The notes: generated by a model not told the origin, from the sequence alone. A stretch of 64,000 nucleotides of DNA from Chloroflexota bacterium (GCA_016861025.1 BOKO01000005.1:1-64000), one strand, 5' to 3'; shown: positions 19,350 through 28,800, counted from the first letter of the stretch. Made by a program: numbers and translations.

Positions 19350-19536
19350 AACATAGACGGCCACCTTGTGGCGGCAGCCGTGTCAACCGTTGCGCCACCA
19401 GTCGCGTGCGGGCCGTGCAGATTAACAGCGACCGCTCCGGCCGCAGGAACCGGTCCGGCAACAGCACGGGCATGGGCTGCTCGCCGATGAGGTGGAGGAG
19501 GGTGGGACGGATCGGTATCATAGATATGTTGATCAC
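19350..19536 (-). pseudogene. Remnant of a Card1/DUF1887-type CARF gene
   Basis: On the minus strand, about 60 codons read like the first CARF strands of the Card1/Can family: LIGEQPMPVLLPDRFLRP, then SLLICTARTRLVAQRLTRL. After that the frame passes into unrelated residues and no nuclease domain follows. The fragment lies just upstream of the DUF5615 toxin stop, facing it. The 360-bp gap 19207-19564 otherwise holds nothing I can identify. I read it as the decayed start of a former cOA effector gene. Confidence 0.5.
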
Positions 19537-19564
19537 CTAGACGAGTCTGGTCTGATGCTGCCAA

Positions 19565-20539
19565 CTAACCTGCACAGTAGACCTCTTTGAAATTCTGGTC
19601 TCCTAAGCTCCAATCAGGTTTCTTGTTCCAATCGGTTAGCATCTTCACGCAGACGAGATGAATTTTTACCCCTAACTCGTTTGCAAGGACTTGAGCTTGG
19701 ATGCAAATCTCTTCACCAAAGTCTTCGTTGCAGAAGACATAACACTCAAAATCGACTGTTTCACCAGAATTACGAGCCGAATTCACCCTGTCCCTCAGTT
19801 GTCTCAGGGCATTCTCCTGACGCTCCCCTGCTTTATTAGCTCCGCCACGAACGAGCTTACACTCTCCCAGGCAATAGTAAGTGTCTGTGACCTCGCACAG
19901 GATGTCTATCTCGTATCCCCACTTATTCAACTTTGTATAGCAACCGTGGTTCAACTTGCGTCCAAGCCAGAGTGCGCATTGGTCCTCAAAGCGCGCATCG
20001 TGTTGCTGCTCATTGGTTAAGTTTCCGGGGTCTACGACGTGTTGACTAATTGGGTTCTTGCCCTCTGCACAATGCACTCTTAGCCCGGTGACAGCTCGGC
20101 ACAGCTTATCGCGAAACAGCTCCTGATGCAGACAGCGATCCCCAGAGCCGTTACAGGAAATCAAGAGAACAAGGGCTGGGCCAACCTCGGTAGTGGTGGT
20201 TGCATTGCATTTTTCAATCGCAACCTGAAGCAGGTGTTGATCAGTCTCGTCAAACTTACATGTCGAAACAGGCTCTGCAAGAGCTGAAGGCAGAGGATGG
20301 TTTGACTGAAGTTCAAGGACCAAACGGTTGAAGGCGGTACCGTTTACCAGATGAAACGCAATCGACCGCGCCAACTGCGCCACAGAACGTAAGGATACTG
20401 ATTCGCTACACTCGATATAGCGTTGCTTCAAGAAACCGGTGACAATAAAACAATAAGAAGCCTTGCTTTGCTCAAGTGGCACCAACGAATGAGCGTAATT
20501 TTCATTACATAGAACTCGGGGATCGATCACCACATGCAT
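19565..20539 (-). CDS. Predicted PD-(D/E)xK nuclease, last gene of the type III-D operon
   Basis: This 324-residue protein has an N-terminal alpha/beta domain of unknown kind (MHVVIDPRVLCNENYAHSL) and a C-terminal restriction-like domain: FEDQCALWLGRKL, then WGYEIDILCEV, a strand, and YYCLGECKLVRGG. These supply the E, D and E-x-K residues of a PD-(D/E)xK site. The ATG at 20539 lies only 11 bp after the ATPase stop; a TTG at 20548 is an alternative. Coupling to the ATPase implies a two-protein machine. No known family name is claimed for the N-terminal half. Confidence 0.7.
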   Translation of the reverse strand: MHVVIDPRVLCNENYAHSLVPLEQSKASYCFIVTGFLKQRYIECSESVSLRSVAQLARSIAFHLVNGTAFNRLVLELQSNHPLPSALAEPVSTCKFDETDQHLLQVAIEKCNATTTTEVGPALVLLISCNGSGDRCLHQELFRDKLCRAVTGLRVHCAEGKNPISQHVVDPGNLTNEQQHDARFEDQCALWLGRKLNHGCYTKLNKWGYEIDILCEVTDTYYCLGECKLVRGGANKAGERQENALRQLRDRVNSARNSGETVDFECYVFCNEDFGEEICIQAQVLANELGVKIHLVCVKMLTDWNKKPDWSLGDQNFKEVYCAG

Positions 20540-20550
20540 TGGTAACAACC

Positions 20551-22104
20551 TCAGGCTTGTGCGCGAACAAGAGCTGCTAACTCAGTCAAATCATCAGTAA
20601 AAAACTCATCGAACTGGGGAGGTGCCTGGCTGGCATCGAATTCGCCTTTTTCATCTAACCCGATTTGCACAAACCTGCTAGCCTGACCCTCTCGATAAAC
20701 AAATTGCATGCACATATCATCGGACGTAAGAAGCTGTTCGGGCAGAGAGTAATTCTCTGGTAAAGGCTGGCAACGTTGAACCTCATAGGCCTGTGTTTCA
20801 GCAAGACGCCGGCGCAATCGTAACAGAAGATGTTCACTGTGTGTTTCGATCAAGAAATATGGTCCTGGAGGTGATTTACGAGAGAAGATCGGAGCTGGGG
20901 GCAGTTCTTTGTCTTCTTCTAGGTCTTTCTGCGCGTCTTCACGCCAAGATGCGAGCGCAGCTTGAAGCGAAGATTGAATAAACAGATCGCCTAGCTCCGC
21001 TTGTGCTCGTGGATGCAGATGCAGCTCCGGTTGTTCCACAATCACCAGGCTCCCTGGCTGCGCAGTGACACACTGCACGATCACCGGCAACACTTGCGAT
21101 AGACCGTATCCCATGGCGCTCAGCGGCAGTGAACCGGCCTCTTCACTTTCGCGAATGGTAATCTCATACTCCGTGAACAGCGAGCCGATTTCCGAAGCGA
21201 CGCGTGGCTCGCTTCCCCCCTTTGCCAGATCGAGCCTTTCCAACCAGTGATTGATCTCCTGAGTTTGAGCCTCACCAAGCCTGCCCCCGATGAAATCTCG
21301 AAACGCCGTCCAATCGCGTGCCTGCCACTCATCGGCGCTGGCCCGGCTGAACGAGTAGCGGCGCTGCGGTTCGGGTCGAATAGGGCCGAGATGGACGATT
21401 TGTTTCAGAAACCCGCTGATCTCATCTCGTAGCTTTCCAAAAATGTGTGTCAGGAGCCGGTAGCCGTTGGGGGCTCCAAATTGTGGCTCGACGAAGTTGA
21501 TATTCAGGAAGCCGCGTCGCGCCTCGCAGCCAAACCCTTTCCAGGCACCTGTCTTGTCGCTGCCGGGCAAGACGCCGTCAACAAACCATCGCTCCCCGAA
21601 CAGCACTGCATCCTCTGGGTTTAGCAAAACGGCTCGGAACAGCAGATCACTTTCTGCGCCTTCTGCTCTCACAGCACAGATTTCCATATCCGCCAGCTCA
21701 ATTCGATCCGGGTTTGGAGTTTCTCCGTCCCGTGCAGCAGCATATCCTAACGCCAGCTGCAACGTTGCAGTAGCCATTTTTCTCACGTCAGGGAACGGAC
21801 TTTGCGCCAACAGGTTCTCGAACTCAGCATCGGAACAGCGGAAATGAAAACGGACGATGCTCTCATCCTTTCCGCAATGCACCATTTCCCGAAATCCGCC
21901 GAGGTCGACACCAAAAGGGGTTGAGTAGACAAACACACGCTCGTCCGGCGGTAGCAGGCTCTGTCTGAGCAGCAGCAGAGCACGGATCAGCGCGCTTTTA
22001 CCGCTGGAGTTGCGACCAAACAGCAGGGTGATCGGTCGCAACTCCACCCAACCTGTGTCCTCGAAGGCTGTAAAGTTTTGTAACAGAATAGCGCTAACGC
22101 TCAC
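20551..22104 (-). CDS. AAA ATPase with DUF3696-like C-terminus, type III-D operon
   Basis: From a GTG at 22104 (AAAAGGAGA upstream) the protein has 517 residues. SAILLQNFTAFEDTGWVEL and FGRNSSGKSALIRALLLL form the SMC/OLD-like N-terminal strand and Walker A. LVIVEQPELHLHPRAQAELG is Walker B with the D-loop, and YFLIETHSEHLLLRLRRR follows. The C-terminal segment FDEFFTDDLTELAALV resembles DUF3696. Such ATPases often partner nucleases in defence. It starts 31 bp after the TIGR03986 gene and is followed directly by a predicted nuclease. Longer upstream frames overlap the previous gene and are unlikely. Confidence 0.82.
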   Translation of the reverse strand: MSVSAILLQNFTAFEDTGWVELRPITLLFGRNSSGKSALIRALLLLRQSLLPPDERVFVYSTPFGVDLGGFREMVHCGKDESIVRFHFRCSDAEFENLLAQSPFPDVRKMATATLQLALGYAAARDGETPNPDRIELADMEICAVRAEGAESDLLFRAVLLNPEDAVLFGERWFVDGVLPGSDKTGAWKGFGCEARRGFLNINFVEPQFGAPNGYRLLTHIFGKLRDEISGFLKQIVHLGPIRPEPQRRYSFSRASADEWQARDWTAFRDFIGGRLGEAQTQEINHWLERLDLAKGGSEPRVASEIGSLFTEYEITIRESEEAGSLPLSAMGYGLSQVLPVIVQCVTAQPGSLVIVEQPELHLHPRAQAELGDLFIQSSLQAALASWREDAQKDLEEDKELPPAPIFSRKSPPGPYFLIETHSEHLLLRLRRRLAETQAYEVQRCQPLPENYSLPEQLLTSDDMCMQFVYREGQASRFVQIGLDEKGEFDASQAPPQFDEFFTDDLTELAALVRAQA

Positions 22105-22135
22105 CGGCGGTCTCCTTTTACTTACTACCCCTGCA

Positions 22136-24502
22136 TTAGGAGGGGCGCACCTTGCGCGCCTGAGGTCCCTTGGGGCCTTGCACAACTTGGAAACGCACCC
22201 GTTGTCCCTCCTGTAGACTTGTAGCGCCTTGGACATCCGAGCTATGCACGAACAGGTCCTGTCCGCCACCGTCGGGCTTAATGAAGCCGTAACCTTTGCC
22301 TTCCACCCAGCGCGTCACGGCGCCCGTCTTTTCTGTGCTCCCGCCGCCGCTCGAGCCGCTACCTGCTCCTGAAGACTGCGGTCGTGCAGCTGTCGTCAGG
22401 CTTTCTTTCGTCTGACGGCCGGGAATTACCCTGGCCACGGTAGGCGCGCTGGACACGACACCTGCGGGATCGGGCAGTACAGGCCGCTCTTTGTACTCGT
22501 TGACCTTGTCCGGCCCTGCCTCCACTTCCATGTAGCTGGTGACGCTCGACCACTCCTCTGTGCCCTCGCGCCATTCCAACATCGTCAGCAACATGCGGAT
22601 GCGCTCGGACTGGGTCAGCCGGGTGGCGCCCGGTAGGCCGATGCCATTGAGCACATAGCGCTCAAACTGCTGGGCGTAGGGAGCTCCATCCCCCGGCTGC
22701 TCGGCCACATGCCAGCCGTTCTCGGTGAACAGTTTCCCGTATCGGCCCTGCTGGTCTCGACGCTCGCTCAAGAAAAGGCGAGGGGTGATCTTCACGGCGC
22801 CCATGCCGAGGGGCTTGCCCATGCCCAGTTTGTGGCGGTACTCCTTGCCAGCCTCACTCGGCAGGGCCAGCGCCCACCAGAGCGCGCCCAGTTCTTCTGG
22901 TCGCAGGTTCTCAAAGTGCACTGTGAATTTGAAACGCACGCCCGGCTTCACCGGGATGATCCGCGTCAACTGCTTTTCATGCTCGCGCTCCTTCGGCGTT
23001 GCCTCGATGTCCGGTGAGGCTCCCCGGTGCCAGTAGAGCTTGTGGCCTCGGATCTGGGTGGTGTTCGGCGGCGAGCCGTAGTGGGCCAACGTCTCCTTGC
23101 GATCGGGATCGTGTCCGACGTTGCGGTCCTGCACGAGATAGTGTTGAAAGGTGGTCACTTTCGGGCCGGAAAGGACACGAGGCGTGATCGGATCAGATTT
23201 CAGCCATACACCGTCTTTGGCGCCGACACAGCGTGCATCCTCAAAGAACACGCGTCCAGCCCGCTGGCCCTTTAGAAAGTCTTGTTCCTCCACCCAGCCG
23301 AACAGAGCGTCAGCCAGGTCGGGCTCCGGGTGGTTGCGCAGCGCATCGGGCACAAAGTCGAACGGTGTCGCCGCACGGTTGGAACCCTGCAGGCGCGCCG
23401 GGATGCGGAAGTTGGGTGAGTGGCCGAAGTGGACAACTTCATTGCCTTCGGCAACGTAGAACACAGGCTTGAGATCGTACAGGCAACCGTTCGGACTACC
23501 TTTATCGTCGCCGCTCCACGCCGTCAGTTGCTCTTTCTGATAGGGTGTCAGGCCGGCCATGTAGTCATCAATAGCCTGCCGTTGGATTTTTAGCGCACGT
23601 GCTCTCTCGTCGGGCATAAGCACCAAGGCATGGCTTTTGCGCGGTGAGCGTTGCGCTCGATCCTTGGCCGACTCCTTCATGTTGCCCGAACAAACCAGAT
23701 AGCCCTCATAGCGCGGCATTGATCCCTTGGCTGCCGCCAACTGGCTGACTGCAACGTAAGTTCCGCGCTGGCTGCGCCGAATGTCTACGTCGAAGCGGAC
23801 ATGATGGATCTGCGGACGGTAGTTGGGGTCGTCCAGGCGTACGTACTTCGGCAGATCTCGGCCACTTATGCTTCGCTCCTTGACCTTCAGGAATGCGTCA
23901 TCACTAGGCCAACCCATGTCGCGGGGCGTCAACGCCGGCTGCACGAACCAGTTCTCGCCGCGTTGGACCAGATAACCGGCACGCACGTTGCGCCCAAACG
24001 CGCCGACCACCTGACGGTATGGCTCGCGCAACGGATCGTCGCGTGAAGCCGCAACGGCGCGAAAAGTGAAAGTCGGCTCCTTGCCCACCCAGCGCATGCG
24101 TCCAAATCCGATGATCTCCACCAGCGTACGCACCATGCCGCGCAGGCTGCTGCCGGGGATGGCAGGTTCAGGATGGCCTTCAATTTGGCTGGCCTGCGTT
24201 GAGTAAGACGGCGCGCGCCTCTCTTTCTCATCGGTTGTGAGCTCGTCGGCTTTTTTCTCTCCAAACGCCTGGTAATCGGCCGGCGTCATCATGCCGCGCA
24301 CGTACAAAGGAGAGCATGTTTCGAGCTCGCACTCGATGCGGCCGGTCAAGAGGCCGTTGCCGTAGCTGTCCAGATCGGGCAACGCCTGCGCCGACACCAT
24401 ACGTTCTGGCAGCGGCACGAAGTTATAAGGCGCATGCGCCCAAAAGGTGCGGCCCTCGCGGTCGCGGCGCGGTTGGGTGGGGTTGGTGTGCTTGAGCAGC
24501 AT
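22136..24502 (-). CDS. TIGR03986-family CRISPR RAMP with C-terminal cold-shock domain
   Basis: This 788-residue protein begins with HAPYNFVPLPERMVSAQALP, then LTGRIECELETCSPLYVRG and AIPGSSLRGMVRTLVEII, the pattern of the large TIGR03986 RAMPs (Cas7-like) seen in III-D loci. The middle contains a second RAMP half (GVRFKFTVHFENLRPEEL, then HKLGMGKPLGMGAVKI). After a Gly/Ser linker (about 700-715), residues 720-788 are a cold-shock domain with KGYGFIKPDGGGQDLFVHSS, both RNP motifs intact. It should bind RNA within or next to the effector complex. Its start lies 2 bp after csx19. Confidence 0.88.
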   Translation of the reverse strand: MLLKHTNPTQPRRDREGRTFWAHAPYNFVPLPERMVSAQALPDLDSYGNGLLTGRIECELETCSPLYVRGMMTPADYQAFGEKKADELTTDEKERRAPSYSTQASQIEGHPEPAIPGSSLRGMVRTLVEIIGFGRMRWVGKEPTFTFRAVAASRDDPLREPYRQVVGAFGRNVRAGYLVQRGENWFVQPALTPRDMGWPSDDAFLKVKERSISGRDLPKYVRLDDPNYRPQIHHVRFDVDIRRSQRGTYVAVSQLAAAKGSMPRYEGYLVCSGNMKESAKDRAQRSPRKSHALVLMPDERARALKIQRQAIDDYMAGLTPYQKEQLTAWSGDDKGSPNGCLYDLKPVFYVAEGNEVVHFGHSPNFRIPARLQGSNRAATPFDFVPDALRNHPEPDLADALFGWVEEQDFLKGQRAGRVFFEDARCVGAKDGVWLKSDPITPRVLSGPKVTTFQHYLVQDRNVGHDPDRKETLAHYGSPPNTTQIRGHKLYWHRGASPDIEATPKEREHEKQLTRIIPVKPGVRFKFTVHFENLRPEELGALWWALALPSEAGKEYRHKLGMGKPLGMGAVKITPRLFLSERRDQQGRYGKLFTENGWHVAEQPGDGAPYAQQFERYVLNGIGLPGATRLTQSERIRMLLTMLEWREGTEEWSSVTSYMEVEAGPDKVNEYKERPVLPDPAGVVSSAPTVARVIPGRQTKESLTTAARPQSSGAGSGSSGGGSTEKTGAVTRWVEGKGYGFIKPDGGGQDLFVHSSDVQGATSLQEGQRVRFQVVQGPKGPQARKVRPS

Positions 24503-24504
24503 GG

Positions 24505-25083
24505 CTAACTCTCCTTTTGAGGTTGATACAATCCCAGATCAACCAGACGACTCATAACGACAACGGCCTGACCGTGCTCATCCTGCTCGACGTAATGCCG
24601 CACAGTGAGAGCGGCGCGACGGTTACGAGGTACAGCGATGGATATAGCGTGTTGGGGACCTTGCTGGCCCTCTTCGAACAATGAGAACCCTTGTTGTTCT
24701 TCAACAACCCGAGTCCCCCACAACAAGTGCTGCTCGTCCCATGAGTCCACCTTTGCGGCGTTGTCGTTCCGCACCGCACGACCGCAAAACTGCGAGCCTT
24801 CGCGCCAGATCAAGAGCTCACCGCCCTTTCCGAAGATGCGGCACTGCTGGAGTGTCAACGCGCGCAGTTCTACAGCAATCGCTGGATACCGCTTCTTTTG
24901 AGCGAAGACGTCGCTCGACAACAGCAGGCTGCCATTCGGCTCACGGCGTCCCCAAATCACACCATCGTCGGCGTGAACCAACAGCCACGGCATATCGGCC
25001 GACATGTGAGTCGCCAGCCAATGCCGCGCATCCTGCTCGAAGCCGTTCAGGTCTTTGATGGGCGTCCAGAGTTGTGTGCTCAT
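24505..25083 (-). CDS. csx19: Type III-D protein Csx19 (TIGR03984)
   Basis: This 192-residue protein begins MSTQLWTPIKDLNGFEQDA and contains LLVHADDGVIWGRREPNG and LRALTLQQCRIFGKGGELLI, the TIGR03984/Csx19 pattern used as a marker of subtype III-D. Its biochemical role is unknown to me; a subunit or accessory role in the effector complex is assumed. The ATG at 25083 overlaps the cas7-cas7 stop by four bases, so translation is coupled. Confidence 0.75.
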   Translation of the reverse strand: MSTQLWTPIKDLNGFEQDARHWLATHMSADMPWLLVHADDGVIWGRREPNGSLLLSSDVFAQKKRYPAIAVELRALTLQQCRIFGKGGELLIWREGSQFCGRAVRNDNAAKVDSWDEQHLLWGTRVVEEQQGFSLFEEGQQGPQHAISIAVPRNRRAALTVRHYVEQDEHGQAVVVMSRLVDLGLYQPQKES

Positions 25084-26543
25084 GCTTTTTCCTCCTCGAC
25101 CGTACGGCCGTAATTCCACAGGGCGGCTACATAGGCCTCCAGTGCCGTAGCACCGTTAGCCGGTTCACAGCGCAGGCCATCATCGGTTTGTTTGAGATCC
25201 CAGCGCTGTTCCTGGCCGTTCTGACGCAGCGTGAGCTTTGCACCTCGGCCCTGCAAGCGGCCTCGCCCTACGCTGCTCTCGCCGCCGAGAGGCAGGTCGC
25301 CTGTCCAGAGGTCCTTGAGCACCAAGAGCAATAGACCCACTTCCCATGCCTCGGGGTTGCGTAGGGAAACCGTCAACTTGACCTCAGCCTGGCCATTGCC
25401 GAAGAGCGGCTGTTCACTGAAGAGCGCCGTTGGAAAGGCTCCGCCGGTGAAACGGTCTATTTTGACACGGCTTTGCACCAGATCGCGGCCTTCTTCGATG
25501 ACGCTCTCCTCAACGTTCACACGGCTGCTGCCGGGCAATGGCCTTCCGGCTGCGCTCCGAGCGCGCTCAGGAGCGTTGCTATCTTCGTCCATCGGAGGGC
25601 CAAATATAGCATCCACAAATTCGCACCCCTTCTGCTCGCCCAGCACAGTGTTGGCGATACGCAGTGCCCGACCACGCAGCGCGCCGGCCAGGCTGGTGCC
25701 GGAGACGATCGGCAGGATGCCACCCTTTCGCAGCGACTTGAGGTGCACCATGTCAGGGCTGCCGGGCTGACCCGTACTGGAGCGGATGAGCAGCGACCCG
25801 GGCAGCCGGAAAGTGGCGTCCATTTGGAACCATCGGCGACGATCCTGTGTCAGGCGAAGCACACCCAATAAGGCGAAGATGTCCGTCCCACGCTCTTCGC
25901 TGCGGGAGTCGTCTTCCAACCAGGCCACCAACCCTGCGGGCTGTGTTAGATCGTATTTCCGCATACGCCACTCATTCACACGGCAACGCCCAAAGCCGCG
26001 ACGCTTGCGCATACCCAGGCCGATCTCGCCCTTCGCCAGACCGTTGAGCGCCGTGGCCAGAGCAGGCAACAGGTCTCGACTTTCCTCGGATTCCAAGAAC
26101 TCCAAGCGAAGGTCAAAAGTGGTGCCGGCTGCCAGGAGCTCGATGTCGTACTTCTTCCGGTCCTCGGCCGTGCGCGTTTTGGCATCAATGGCGACGCCGT
26201 CGCGCAACTCAATACCTGTAGCAGTGCCTAGCGCGTCGTCCACCAGCAGCCAGCTTTGCACGGAACGACGCTTGTCGAGGCTACCAAAGAGGCGTCCTGC
26301 CAGGTCGCCTGCCTTACCTTCCTCACCATAGCCGCGCTCCACCTCGCGTAGATAGGCGCGCAGCGCTCCAGCGATGGACGCACCAGTGAGCAGTGGGGTC
26401 ATGCCGTCACTAGGGTCGCGTAGCAGAGGCATATCGGTAACGCCCACCACGTCGCCGTTGCCGAAGTGTGCGGGTGTTTCTAGCTCCAGCCGGCCGCTGA
26501 TCAGAATACGGCCGGTAATCTTGCGTGCAGCGCGTCCGCTCAT
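25080..26543 (-). CDS. Double Cas7 RAMP (type III-D backbone fusion)
   Basis: This 487-residue protein carries two Cas7 units. The first (about 1-230) has ELETPAHFGNGDVVGVTDMP, with an Asp at the position of the Csm3 catalytic residue, and LLTGASIAGALRAYLREVER. The second (about 240-440) has SPDMVHLKSLRKGGILPIV and SGTSLAGALRGRALRIAN. Fusion of backbone Cas7 subunits is a known trend in III-D and III-E. It overlaps csx10 and csx19 by four bases at each end. Either or both units may cut target RNA. Confidence 0.85.
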   Translation of the reverse strand: MSGRAARKITGRILISGRLELETPAHFGNGDVVGVTDMPLLRDPSDGMTPLLTGASIAGALRAYLREVERGYGEEGKAGDLAGRLFGSLDKRRSVQSWLLVDDALGTATGIELRDGVAIDAKTRTAEDRKKYDIELLAAGTTFDLRLEFLESEESRDLLPALATALNGLAKGEIGLGMRKRRGFGRCRVNEWRMRKYDLTQPAGLVAWLEDDSRSEERGTDIFALLGVLRLTQDRRRWFQMDATFRLPGSLLIRSSTGQPGSPDMVHLKSLRKGGILPIVSGTSLAGALRGRALRIANTVLGEQKGCEFVDAIFGPPMDEDSNAPERARSAAGRPLPGSSRVNVEESVIEEGRDLVQSRVKIDRFTGGAFPTALFSEQPLFGNGQAEVKLTVSLRNPEAWEVGLLLLVLKDLWTGDLPLGGESSVGRGRLQGRGAKLTLRQNGQEQRWDLKQTDDGLRCEPANGATALEAYVAALWNYGRTVEEEKA

Positions 26544-28132
26544 CGGTTCTTCTCCTTGTTCTGTCGTGCTAGCGTCTGCATCAGGCCGTCAATCAGCCGC
26601 GCCGTGTACTCAATGCGCAGATCATTCGTGTCACCCGTGAGCACGGCGGTTTCTCCGACCACCCTGGGCAGCGTTTGGCTTCGCAACAACTGAGTTTCGA
26701 CATCGAGCTTATCCGCGCGATCCCTTAACCAATCCCACAATCTTGTACCACTGCCGAGCCGACATCGCTGCAGCTGTGACTTACCGGCCTCTTTCAGGTT
26801 GCTCAAGTAATCTTTCAACGGTTGCATCGTTCTCGGTTGTCGGGTCAATCCGGCCAAGGTCGCTTGGCGAATAGCCGAAAGCTGAGCGTTCGTTGGCGGA
26901 TTTTGAACCTTGCTGGCCTCCTGATTGACCTGTTCCACCAGCGCCCGATCAAGCTCAGCCCGGAGCCGTCGCTGGGCCATCTTACGGGCCAGTTCCCGGC
27001 TGGCCTCGGACAACACGATCTCTTCGGTCTCCTCGTATCTCTCCCGCGGCTGTCGAGAGATCGTTGCTGCCGTCTGCCAATTGACGGCGATGCGGCCGAA
27101 GCCCTCGGCGCGGCGCTCGCCGATACCGCAATCAAGAGGACGACGCAATGCCTGTTGGTCAACTTGAGCGGCTTTGAACACGAAAACGCTGCCTGCCGTC
27201 AAGGCCCACGTCTGCGGCAAGGGCAAGCTCCACTTGCGGTTATATCCTCCCATCAACGACGCCTTGCCAAAGGCAGCGATCAGCTCTGCATTCGCCGGCA
27301 GCCCAAGCGCGCTGGCCAGCGCCCGTCCGCCATCCCAGCCCACTTGGCCGTTGTCGCCGCGCAGGATAGCAGGACTGAGCAGGGTGACCACGAGACTGCC
27401 ATCGGTCATGGGGTAAGATGAGCACTCCTGCCATCCACCCGGTATTTCCTCGAGCACCTCCACGATGACGCGACCATAGCCTGCTAGATGGGCCGTGCCT
27501 AACAGCAGACTGCCCTCAGTGAGCAGGGTTTTGATCTCGCTCAGATCGTGCTTCTCAGGCGCCACAATCACCCCGATGAAGTCTTGACCCGGCGCTAGCG
27601 CCTCGTAGCGAAAAACTTGGTTGCCTTCGCCGCGGCGATTAACGTCTTCCAGCAGGATGTGCACCTGATCGAAGCGCTCGACACCTACCAGTGTTGTCTT
27701 GTTCGTTGCGGCCTCCCCAAATTCTTTTGGCTCCTCTCGCTCGACCACGCAGAACGAGCCGCCCTTGGGCGGCTTGACCTGGAGCTTGTCGGGCGGCGAC
27801 GCAATTGCCAGGTCATAAATTGTGGCTCTCTGGTCATCCGCCAAGTCTTTCGCCACGAACCAGGAGGCGGGAATGGGCAGACAGCGTTGCTCATCCAGCG
27901 CCGGATACGCGTTCAGGTAGCATACGGTGCCGTTCAGAAACCAGGCTTGGCCTGAGGGATTGGCGGCCAGGTCAACGCCGGGATGTTTCGCCAGCCACTT
28001 CGAAGCCAGGGCGCCGCGCAGGGCGCTGCCGGGAAGGTAGGCGAAGCCGACGGCGCTGTTTTCCTCACCGGCTCCGGCCTGCGATACCAGCACCGGCTCC
28101 TCCAGGTGTATACGATAAAGCAGCGCTTTCAT
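26540..28132 (-). CDS. csx10: Type III-D Cas5-group RAMP Csx10
   Basis: This 530-residue protein begins MKALLYRIHLEEPVLVSQAG and has FAYLPGSALRGALASKWLA, then in the C-terminal half DCGIGERRAEGFGRIAVNW, the glycine-rich loop of Csx10. Csx10 is the III-D counterpart of Csm4/Cmr3 and should hold the crRNA 5' end beside Cas10. A basic helical tail (about 370-530) is long for the family. It overlaps both neighbours by four bases. Confidence 0.87.
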   Translation of the reverse strand: MKALLYRIHLEEPVLVSQAGAGEENSAVGFAYLPGSALRGALASKWLAKHPGVDLAANPSGQAWFLNGTVCYLNAYPALDEQRCLPIPASWFVAKDLADDQRATIYDLAIASPPDKLQVKPPKGGSFCVVEREEPKEFGEAATNKTTLVGVERFDQVHILLEDVNRRGEGNQVFRYEALAPGQDFIGVIVAPEKHDLSEIKTLLTEGSLLLGTAHLAGYGRVIVEVLEEIPGGWQECSSYPMTDGSLVVTLLSPAILRGDNGQVGWDGGRALASALGLPANAELIAAFGKASLMGGYNRKWSLPLPQTWALTAGSVFVFKAAQVDQQALRRPLDCGIGERRAEGFGRIAVNWQTAATISRQPRERYEETEEIVLSEASRELARKMAQRRLRAELDRALVEQVNQEASKVQNPPTNAQLSAIRQATLAGLTRQPRTMQPLKDYLSNLKEAGKSQLQRCRLGSGTRLWDWLRDRADKLDVETQLLRSQTLPRVVGETAVLTGDTNDLRIEYTARLIDGLMQTLARQNKEKNR

Positions 28133-28797
28133 GGCATCACCGCCTTTCGAAGATGGGCAAAGAGCACATTGGTCACCGGTTGTCCAGAGCTATCGAACAG
28201 TTCGGCCTTTAAGCGACCGCGGCCCCGATTTCGCCCTGTGCCGGCGCGGTGCAACGCCTTGACGCAGGCTGCTAACAGCCCCAAGTCATCGGCGGTTGGT
28301 TCAGCCGTAAACTCCAGAGGCGCATGGAACACGGTATCGCGCAAAATAACGCGCATGGTGCGCAAAGTATTTTCCATCGGTGCGCCCCAGGCGTCCATGG
28401 CAGTCTGGCGACGCAACGCCGTGACCGTTTCTAGCACGTCATTCGGGGTAAGCAGTCCCCTATTGATGTCTTGGCGTAAAGCCCGACGCAAGTCCTCCGG
28501 TAGTCGCGCGGCGCCGACGTGCAAAATAGACTGGCCTTCCAGCGCCGCGCCGCTGCGCCCGAAGAGGCGTTTTTCTGTTGTCCGCCAGCGCTCCGCCTGG
28601 TCAGACCGGCCGCGCTCCAAGCCATAGACGATGTCGGCGCACTCGGCCCCTAGCAGGCCCTTGAGCGTCCGGCCGGCGAGAAACGGTAAGCCGACGTCGT
28701 CGTGCTGCACCTCGACATCCACCAATCCAGCGACGCCGTCCCCGCGGCCGAAGGTGGCATCGCTGAGCAAAGTCAAGCGCAGTTGATAGCTCGGCAT
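28129..28797 (-). CDS. Single-domain Cas7 RAMP (type III-D)
   Basis: This 222-residue protein has the Csm3-like layout: LTLLSDATFGRGDGVAGLVD with an Asp at the catalytic position, then GLPFLAGRTLKGLLGAECAD. The C-terminal RGRGRLKAELFD closes the RAMP fold. It is predicted to be a backbone subunit that may cut RNA. It starts 3 bp after cas10 and overlaps csx10 by four bases. Confidence 0.83.
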   Translation of the reverse strand: MPSYQLRLTLLSDATFGRGDGVAGLVDVEVQHDDVGLPFLAGRTLKGLLGAECADIVYGLERGRSDQAERWRTTEKRLFGRSGAALEGQSILHVGAARLPEDLRRALRQDINRGLLTPNDVLETVTALRRQTAMDAWGAPMENTLRTMRVILRDTVFHAPLEFTAEPTADDLGLLAACVKALHRAGTGRNRGRGRLKAELFDSSGQPVTNVLFAHLRKAVMP

Positions 28798-28800
28798 AGG

